From CAKRJP01 sp963658085 (GTDB lineage: Bacteria; Bacillota; Clostridia; Lachnospirales; Lachnospiraceae), in NCBI GenBank assembly GCA_963658085.1, contig CAVKOU010000004.1, positions 1 to 64,000 on the forward strand: DNA of 64,000 nt, read 5' to 3'. Shown here one piece after another: positions 59,072 through 64,000 of this stretch. Under the pieces are notes generated by a model. It made no database searches and was not told the origin of the DNA. It saw only the letters and a program-made list of their open reading frames with translations. Position 1 is the stretch's first letter, and each line of letters opens with the position of its first letter. The position numbers were made by a program, and so were the translations under genes.

Positions 59072-60934
59072 ATGAATATAAGACCTGGATACCCATTACC
59101 TTTGGGAGCGACTTGTTATGAAAATTACATTAATTTTGCTGTAGAAGGAGAAATGGGCGGGACCTGCACATTATTGCTATATAAAAAAGGCTGTGAGACT
59201 CCCTTTCATGAGATACCTATGGAACAGGAATGGGGAGCGGTTCACTGTGTGGCAGTGGAGGGAATAGCTCCGGAAGAATATGAGTACAATTTCCTTATGG
59301 AGGATGAGATCCTTGTAGATCCTTACGGAAAAGCCATTGCAGGAAAAAGTACCTGGGGCGAAAAAAGATCCGTAGAAAATCATGAGATTCGCACCGCATT
59401 GATCAAAGAAGATTATGACTGGGAAGGAGATCTTCCCCTACATCTTCCCTTGCATGAGGTGATTGCCTACAGTTTACATGTCCGTGGATTTACGGCTCAT
59501 AGCAGTTCGAAGGTTAAGAAAAAAGGTACCTTTACGGGCTTCATGGAGAAGATACCTTATCTTGTGGATCTTGGCATTAATCAAGTTCAGCTGATGCCTA
59601 TCTATGAATTTGAAGAATGTCTCCTATATACGAACTATTGGGGATATGGAGAAGGATATTTTTTTACTCCAAAGGCAGCCTATGCTGCTACCAAAGATCC
59701 GGTGAAAGAGTTTAAAAATTTAGTAAAGGCCTGTCATAAAGCTGGAATCGAGGTGGTATTAAAGATGCCATTTGCAGACAACACCCCCAAGGGTCTTATG
59801 ATGGAATGCCTGCGTTATTATACCTTGGAATATCACATTGACGGCTTTGTTTTAAATCCTTACAGAACTCCAATGGAAATGGTAGAATCCGATGCCATTC
59901 TAAAAGGTGTAAAGATTCTTACGGAAGATCTTGGGTTCCAGATTGCCATGCGAAAATTCTTAAAGGGTGACGAGGGAATGGTGCGAGAGGTGATCTACTG
60001 GTTAAAGCAGGTATCTACCAACCATCATTTTTTGAATGCTATTACCGGGCAGACCGGATTCACCCTACAGGATCTGGTATCCTATGACGGAAAACACAAC
60101 GAAGGAAACGGTGAGAATAACCAGGATGGACCGGAGTACAATTATAGCTGGAACTGTGGTGTGGAAGGCCCTACAAGGAAAAAACCAGTGGTAGCCTTAA
60201 GAGAACAGCAGGTGAGAAATGCATTTGCCTTATTGCTATTATCTCAGGGGACTCCTTGTATTTTAGCAGGGGATGAGTTTGGAAATTCGCAGAAGGGAAA
60301 TAACAATGTTTACTGTCAGGATAATGCTATTTCTTGGTTAAACTGGAAACAGTTAGAGAAAAATAAAGAGCTTCATGATTATGTAAAAGAATTGATCGCC
60401 CTTCGAAAAAATTACGGAGTCTTCCATCCGGAGAGAGAGTATTTGGGAATTGATCAAAATAGATGTGGAATTCCGGATATTTCCTACCACGGAGAATATG
60501 CATGGCAGGTTCCATCGGAGATTTCCAGTAGAATCCTTGGGGTTTATTATAGTGGTGCGGGTGCAAATTGCGAAGATCTGTTTGTAGCCTATAACATGCA
60601 CTGGGAGGCTCATGATTTTGCATTGCCATCTCTACCTAAAGGAAAAAAATGGAACGTTCTCTTTACAACCAGGAAGCAGGAGGAGCCATTAGATACCGTT
60701 CAAGAGGATTCTGAAGAGCTTTTAGGAGCCACTACAGAGAATCCGGAGGCTTTGGAAGAAATCGTAGATACTGTTTTGGGGGAACTTCGAGAGGAAATAC
60801 TTGCTATATCCGGTGAGGAAGAAGAAAATCAGGAAGAACTTGAAGCAAAAGAGAAAGAACCGGAAAAACGAGGACAGCGTTTTGTGGAAGTTCCTCCTAG
60901 ATCCATTACAGTATTAGTTGTTGAGCAGTTATAA
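59072..60934 (+). CDS. GlgX/isoamylase-like GH13 protein with lost catalytic residues
   Basis: A 620-residue protein with an N-terminal CBM48-like beta domain (PGYPLPLGATCYENYINFAV) and a GH13 barrel related to glycogen debranching enzyme (EVIAYSLHVRGFT, GFTLQDLVSYDGKHNEGNG, LSQGTPCILAGDEFGNSQKG). The four active-site blocks are altered: DVVFNH is KMPFADN (231-237), the nucleophile block GFRFD is GFVLN (Asn262 for Asp), the acid Glu285 remains (ILTED), and the HD of block IV is QT (327-328). Residues about 550-605 are a Glu-rich insert. I start at ATG 59072 with GGGGAG 8 bases upstream. It follows the binding-protein gene by 23 bases. Probably non-hydrolytic. Confidence 0.85.
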   Translation: MNIRPGYPLPLGATCYENYINFAVEGEMGGTCTLLLYKKGCETPFHEIPMEQEWGAVHCVAVEGIAPEEYEYNFLMEDEILVDPYGKAIAGKSTWGEKRSVENHEIRTALIKEDYDWEGDLPLHLPLHEVIAYSLHVRGFTAHSSSKVKKKGTFTGFMEKIPYLVDLGINQVQLMPIYEFEECLLYTNYWGYGEGYFFTPKAAYAATKDPVKEFKNLVKACHKAGIEVVLKMPFADNTPKGLMMECLRYYTLEYHIDGFVLNPYRTPMEMVESDAILKGVKILTEDLGFQIAMRKFLKGDEGMVREVIYWLKQVSTNHHFLNAITGQTGFTLQDLVSYDGKHNEGNGENNQDGPEYNYSWNCGVEGPTRKKPVVALREQQVRNAFALLLLSQGTPCILAGDEFGNSQKGNNNVYCQDNAISWLNWKQLEKNKELHDYVKELIALRKNYGVFHPEREYLGIDQNRCGIPDISYHGEYAWQVPSEISSRILGVYYSGAGANCEDLFVAYNMHWEAHDFALPSLPKGKKWNVLFTTRKQEEPLDTVQEDSEELLGATTENPEALEEIVDTVLGELREEILAISGEEEENQEELEAKEKEPEKRGQRFVEVPPRSITVLVVEQL

Positions 60935-60994
60935 AAGTTATAAATCAATGGGAACTATTGCAGATCAATGCAAGCATAAAGGAAGTGTTAGAGT

Positions 60995-61564
60995 ATGAAA
61001 GGTTGGGAGCATTTTAAAACCATTACTCATCATAAAATTTTAGTAATGGAAGGTTGTTTTAGACTTGGACTATACAAACAGGGATTACTTCATGATCTCT
61101 CCAAGTATTCCCCTACAGAGTTTCTGGTAGGATGCAAATACTATCAGGGAGATCGAAGTCCAAATAATGCAGAGAGAGAGGACACGGGCTATTCTATGTC
61201 CTGGCTCCATCACAAGGGAAGAAATAAGCATCATTACGAATATTGGATCGATTACAGTGTGGGATCAGAAGCTGCCATCAAAGGACAGAAGATGCCAAAG
61301 AAGTATGTGGCAGAAATGTTTGTAGACAGGGTCTGTGCATCGAAGACTTATTTAGGAGATGCCTATACAGATGATGCTCCGCTCATCTATTACGAAAAAG
61401 GAGCGGCGAAGCTGGGGAATATGATTCATCCGGATACTGCCAAGCTTCTTCATTTTATGTTAAAGATGTTAGCAGAAAAAGGGGAAGATTACACTTTTTG
61501 TTTCATTCGAAAAAACATTTTGAAAAATTCAAAAAAATCGAAAAAAAGTGTTGACTTTGGGTAG
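60995..61564 (+). CDS. DUF5662-family protein with HD-like metal site
   Basis: A 189-residue protein of DUF5662 type. It has a His/Asp-rich pattern: MKGWEHFKTITHHK, LLHDLSKYSPTEF, WLHHKGRNKHHYEYW and NMIHPDTAKLLHFML. These could form an HD-type metal centre; catalytic activity has not been shown for the family as far as I know. AAAGGAAG precedes ATG 60995 by about 9 bases. The C-terminal end (KNSKKSKKSVDFG) overlaps the promoter of the tRNA-Leu gene. Confidence 0.8.
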   Translation: MKGWEHFKTITHHKILVMEGCFRLGLYKQGLLHDLSKYSPTEFLVGCKYYQGDRSPNNAEREDTGYSMSWLHHKGRNKHHYEYWIDYSVGSEAAIKGQKMPKKYVAEMFVDRVCASKTYLGDAYTDDAPLIYYEKGAAKLGNMIHPDTAKLLHFMLKMLAEKGEDYTFCFIRKNILKNSKKSKKSVDFG

Positions 61565-61579
61565 CACCTATAGTATTAT
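61551..61579 (+). promoter_or_regulatory. Promoter of the tRNA-Leu gene
   Basis: TTGACT (61551-61556) and TATTAT (61574-61579) are spaced by 17 bases, 43 bases before the tRNA. A TATAAT at 61577-61582 would give a 20-base spacer. The -35 lies inside the end of the DUF5662 gene. Confidence 0.75.
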
Positions 61580-61622
61580 AATCTACGGAAAGTGAGTCAC
61601 GCAAATGACAAACAATCCACTT

Positions 61623-61707
61623 GCGGAAGTGTCGGAACTGGCAGACGAGCAAGACTAAGGATCTTGTAAGCATTGCGCTTGTGTGGGTTCAAGTCCCATC
61701 TTCCGCA
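61623..61707 (+). tRNA. tRNA-Leu, anticodon AAG
   Basis: The acceptor arm GCGGAAG pairs with CTTCCGC at the end, with discriminator A at 61707 and no encoded CCA. The D-arm reads TCGGAACTGGCAGACGA, the anticodon stem CAAGA/TCTTG encloses loop CTAAGGA (anticodon AAG at 61657-61659), and a long class II variable arm (AAGC...GCTT) precedes the T-arm GTGGGTTCAAGTCCCAT. Length is 85 bases. A34 suggests deamination to inosine, allowing CUU and CUC decoding, as in other Firmicutes with this tRNA. Confidence 0.96.
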
Positions 61708-61714
61708 TCCGAGT

Positions 61715-61759
61715 AAGAAGCTCAGAACATTTGAGAGATCAAGTGTTCTGGGCTTCTTT
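61715..61759 (+). terminator. Intrinsic terminator after tRNA-Leu
   Basis: AAGAAGCTCAGAACATTTGA (61715-61734) pairs with TCAAGTGTTCTGGGCTTCTT (two G-U) around a short loop, ending in TTT. Confidence 0.85.
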
Positions 61760-61829
61760 GTTATTATGGTCCCCAAAAAATCTGTTATACTTAAAAGAGT
61801 AAAAAATTTGAAATTCTATTCTTCTACAA

Positions 61830-61858
61830 GAAAAAAGAGACGACAAAAGCCGTCTCGC
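61830..61858 (-). terminator. Intrinsic terminator of degV (minus strand)
   Basis: On the minus strand GAGACG pairs with CGTCTC over an 8-base loop and is followed by TTTTTT. It lies 30 bases past the degV stop codon at 61888. Confidence 0.82.
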
Positions 61859-61887
61859 AAAGTTTAAGTATAGATAATAGTTGGAAA

Positions 61888-62787
61888 CTAATGATTGGAT
61901 AATTCCCGGTCTTTGGCCATGAAGAAAAGAGCCACGGTATCGGGGCCAACATGACTTCCGGTACAATAATCGTAGGAGGTATTGATAAAGTCCCGCACCT
62001 TAATCCGTTCTTGGATTTTCTCCATAACATAAAGGGAGTCCTCATAGGCGTCTGCATGGGCGATACCTATGATTTGTTGTTCGGGTTCTTCGATATTATC
62101 ACAAACCAAATTCACCAGTGCATTTAATGCCGCCTTACGTCCACGGAGAGTCTTGAAATTTACAATAAAGCCATCTTTGTTTCCCCTTAGGATCGGCTTG
62201 ATTTTAAGGACATTTCCGATAGTAGCAACACTTCCGCTGATTCGTCCGGTATGGGAGAGATATTTAAGATCTCCCACGGTGAAAACTCCATTCATTTTTC
62301 CAACATAGGTTTCCAGTAAATCTGCGACCTCATCTACATTCATGCCTTTATCACGCATTTCGCTGGCATAGATTGCCAGAATCCCCTGGGCGAGAGATGC
62401 GTTTAGTGCATCGACTAATCGTATTTTATGGCCCTTTGTATCGTTACTTAGTAATTCTTCCGCAGCTAGTCTTGCAGAATTATAATTTCCACTGATATTT
62501 TTACTTAAAGAAAAATAGATGATATCCTGGTCGGCATCCAAAGCTTTTTGGAATTCTTCCTCAAAGGTGGCGGTACTGATGAGACCGGTCTTTACTTCGC
62601 AGCCATTTCGCATGGCATTATAGTAATTCTTGCCTTTTTCCCGTTCTTCTTCTGGAGAAAGATCCGGATCGTAGCAGGTGAGTTCCTTGCCTTCTACGAG
62701 ATTAATAAAAGAAATGACATGAATATCATACTGTTTTGCAACCACAGCAGGTAAATTTGCTGCGGAGTCAACAAAAATCTGAAACAT
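61888..62787 (-). CDS. DegV-family (fatty-acid-binding, FakB-like) protein
   Basis: A 299-residue protein of the DegV fold. FVDSAANLPAVVAKQYDIHV opens the first strand; further landmarks are LISTATFEEEF, SKNISGNYNSARLA, GDLKYLSHTGRISG and the C-terminal GSHVGPDTVALFFM. In characterised members (FakB) this fold binds a fatty acid for the FakA kinase; no fakA is in the window. I start at 62787, where the family-typical N-terminus MFQIFVDSA begins; upstream in-frame codons continue but have no ribosome site. It is divergent from a TetR-type regulator with a palindromic operator between them. Confidence 0.9.
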   Translation of the reverse strand: MFQIFVDSAANLPAVVAKQYDIHVISFINLVEGKELTCYDPDLSPEEEREKGKNYYNAMRNGCEVKTGLISTATFEEEFQKALDADQDIIYFSLSKNISGNYNSARLAAEELLSNDTKGHKIRLVDALNASLAQGILAIYASEMRDKGMNVDEVADLLETYVGKMNGVFTVGDLKYLSHTGRISGSVATIGNVLKIKPILRGNKDGFIVNFKTLRGRKAALNALVNLVCDNIEEPEQQIIGIAHADAYEDSLYVMEKIQERIKVRDFINTSYDYCTGSHVGPDTVALFFMAKDRELSNH

Positions 62788-62841
62788 AATTTCGTTTAAT
62801 CCTTTCTGTGCTTGAAAAGCATTAAAAAACACTTTACAATG

Positions 62842-62860
62842 ATGTTACAAATTGTAACAT
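62842..62860. promoter_or_regulatory. Perfect 19-bp palindromic operator between degV and tetR
   Basis: ATGTTACAA (62842-62850), a central A, then TTGTAACAT (62852-62860). The right arm contains the possible -10 TAACAT of a promoter whose -35 TTTACA lies at 62833-62838, so a bound repressor would block transcription of the regulator and could affect degV on the other strand. Confidence 0.75.
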
Positions 62861-62888
62861 TAAATGACGGATATTTCAATATTCCCGG

Positions 62889-62934
62889 GGTTATATTTCC
62901 CAGGAGTATGAGCCGAGGTTATATTTCCCAGGAG
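62889..62934 (+). repeat. 18-bp direct repeat (28-bp period) in the tetR leader
   Basis: GGTTATATTTCCCAGGAG occurs exactly at 62889-62906 and 62917-62934. Each copy ends in AGGAG, a ribosome-site-like core. The first copy is followed by an in-frame ATG (62908) that would extend the TetR protein by 14 residues, so the repeat may reflect a small tandem duplication of a leader segment. Confidence 0.9.
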
Positions 62935-62949
62935 CTGGAGTTTATCGCG

Positions 62950-63489
62950 ATGAAAAAAAGAGTAAGTAAAACCAATCTACAAGTAAAACAAGAGATGTAT
63001 CATGCATTGCTGCGTTTGATGAAAGTTAAGACATTTTCATCTATTTCCATTTCGGATATTACTATGGAGGCAAAGGTTTCCAGAATGTCCTTTTATAGAA
63101 ATTACAAGACGATCGAAGATATCTTAAGAGAACATTTGGTTCAGGTAGTGGATGAATACAAAAATAAAAAGGTAGAAGTTATTAATACAGATGGGATTAA
63201 GAACTTTTATGAGAAGGAATATATCCTGCGCTGTGTTAGATTTTTTTATCTACATCGGGAGTTTATAGATGCTTTAATCTCAGCCGGAATGGGAGATTTG
63301 TTTTTAGAAAAGATTACAGAATATCTGGTGAAAAAATGGATAAATCCAGAAAAGGGGACCAGAGAAGATTTCCTTAGAATCAGCGGATTTGCAGGGGCTA
63401 TCTACAATATGTACCGGGAATGGAGTAAGGGAGAGTTTCTGGAGCGACCTGAGGAGGTGGCAGGGATTTTTGATTTTACGAAGGTTTGA
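62950..63489 (+). CDS. TetR/AcrR-family transcriptional regulator
   Basis: A 179-residue regulator. Its N-terminal helix-turn-helix is SISISDITMEAKVSRMSFYRN, the TetR signature with FYRNYKTIEDIL following, and the rest is a helical ligand-binding domain (CVRFFYLHREFIDALISAGM). I start at ATG 62950: GGAG at 62937-62940 is 9 bases upstream, while in-frame codons as far as 62812 would cover the operator and repeat. A longer form from 62908 is possible. The divergent degV gene and shared palindrome point to local control, perhaps responding to lipid or acyl ligands (inference). Confidence 0.88.
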   Translation: MKKRVSKTNLQVKQEMYHALLRLMKVKTFSSISISDITMEAKVSRMSFYRNYKTIEDILREHLVQVVDEYKNKKVEVINTDGIKNFYEKEYILRCVRFFYLHREFIDALISAGMGDLFLEKITEYLVKKWINPEKGTREDFLRISGFAGAIYNMYREWSKGEFLERPEEVAGIFDFTKV

Positions 63490-63535
63490 TCATGTAAAGG
63501 TTTGATTTTTACAGGATTCTGGCTTTTTAGGTATA

Positions 63536-63564
63536 TTGACACAAAAAAGAGAAAACCGTATACT
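63536..63564 (+). promoter_or_regulatory. Consensus sigma-A promoter of the GlcG/HbpS-like gene
   Basis: A perfect TTGACA (63536-63541), a 17-base spacer and TATACT (63559-63564), about 95 bases before ATG 63660. The repeated AAGGTTTGAT at 63481 and 63497 lies upstream. Confidence 0.85.
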
Positions 63565-63659
63565 AAAGTTATTATTGGAACGGTAAGTAGTTATTGGTTT
63601 TTAGAGTGAAATTGCATTCTTTGAATAGAAATAGAAAGAATATATTTGGGGTGAATATT

Positions 63660-64000
63660 ATGGAACAGACATTGGATCTGCATACAGCGAAGCAACTCTT
63701 AGAAATTGTTGAACATAGAGCAAAAGAACAGGGAATCAAGGCAGTAATTGCCATTTGTAACGCCCATGGCAATCCTATTGCGGTACATTGCATGGATGAT
63801 TCATTCTTAGTAAGCTATGATGTTGCAACAAAGAAGGCATATACTTCCGTTGCGGTAAAGATGTCTACAATGGAGCTTTCTAAATTAGCTCAGCCCGGAG
63901 GAACTTTCTATGGTGTAGATAAATTGGACGGTGGAAGGATCGTGATCTTCGGCGGTGGAATTCCCCTAAAGAATGGAGATGAGATCGTAGGCGGTCTTGG
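63660..64000 (+). CDS. GlcG/HbpS-like heme-binding-fold protein (3' truncated by window edge)
   Basis: An open frame from ATG 63660 to the window end, 113 codons, preceded by GGGGTGA. The protein starts MEQTLDLHTAKQLLEIVEHR, then AVIAICNAHGNPIAVHCMDD, KKAYTSVAVKMSTMEL, and GGRIVIFGGGIPLKNGDEIVG. This is the PF03928-type (GlcG/HbpS/PduO C-terminal) fold, in which members bind heme or cobalamin-related ligands. The ligand here cannot be judged. It has its own consensus promoter. The C-terminus is missing but likely only 20-30 residues. Confidence 0.85.
   Translation, partial: MEQTLDLHTAKQLLEIVEHRAKEQGIKAVIAICNAHGNPIAVHCMDDSFLVSYDVATKKAYTSVAVKMSTMELSKLAQPGGTFYGVDKLDGGRIVIFGGGIPLKNGDEIVGGL

Overview
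The window reads as a chromosomal segment of an anaerobic Firmicute, most likely family Lachnospiraceae. Support: moderately AT-rich sequence, strong AGGAGG-type ribosome sites, sigma-A-type promoters, a long PPi-dependent phosphofructokinase, a DUF5717/DUF5716 gene pair that I associate with this family, a DUF1292 protein, and abundant acidic Lachnospiraceae-type lipoproteins. Genus cannot be set from sequence alone. A 253-base N run (20299-20551) shows this is a draft scaffold. I see no prophage, insertion sequence, integrase, CRISPR array or rRNA.

Layout. 0-4 kb: end of a HAD-like hydrolase gene, nagB, udk and, on the minus strand, PPi-phosphofructokinase. 4-9.3 kb: a compact surface-glycan module (Wzt-like ATPase, Wzm-like permease, a two-domain glycosyltransferase and a second GT2). 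9.3-13.4 kb: NSS transporter, GNAT acetyltransferase, tRNA-dihydrouridine synthase, CPBP membrane protease. 13.6-19.8 kb: gltB-gltD with a consensus promoter and an upstream inverted repeat. 19.9-24.1 kb: EamA transporter (interrupted by Ns), secreted coiled-coil NlpC/P60 hydrolase, rpsB-tsf. 24.4-32.6 kb: beta-CASP nuclease, HAD phosphatase, small acidic protein, pth-mfd and a PrsA-like lipoprotein. 32.6-37.2 kb: YqeY-like protein (minus), a stand-alone adenylation enzyme, LUD protein, cupin, membrane-anchored transglutaminase-like protein. 37.3-45.5 kb: carAB, a methyltransferase, hslO, glutamine-dependent nadE. 45.6-51.1 kb: a three-gene cassette of unknown function. 51.1-57.5 kb: purF, purB, gltX, a UvrD-type helicase. 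57.5-64 kb: DUF1292 (minus), orphan sugar-binding lipoprotein, a catalytically degenerate GH13 protein, DUF5662, tRNA-Leu, a divergent degV/tetR pair with a palindromic operator, and the start of a GlcG/HbpS-like gene.

Much of the window is nitrogen and nucleotide metabolism (gltBD, carAB, purF, purB, nadE, nagB, udk) plus translation and repair housekeeping. The least explained part is the 45.6-51.1 kb cassette: a 1097-residue protein with two N-terminal beta domains and a long helical solenoid, a protein whose segment order resembles a degenerate Hsp70/actin-fold ATPase, and a TPR-like protein translationally coupled to it. All three lack export signals, and they share one strong promoter followed by a perfect 13-bp inverted repeat in the leader. 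This is my main candidate for an undescribed system. Secondary candidates are the pseudo-GH13 next to an orphan binding protein, the stand-alone adenylation enzyme without the usual amino-acid-binding Asp, and a 405-base gap holding a perfect 13-bp inverted repeat.
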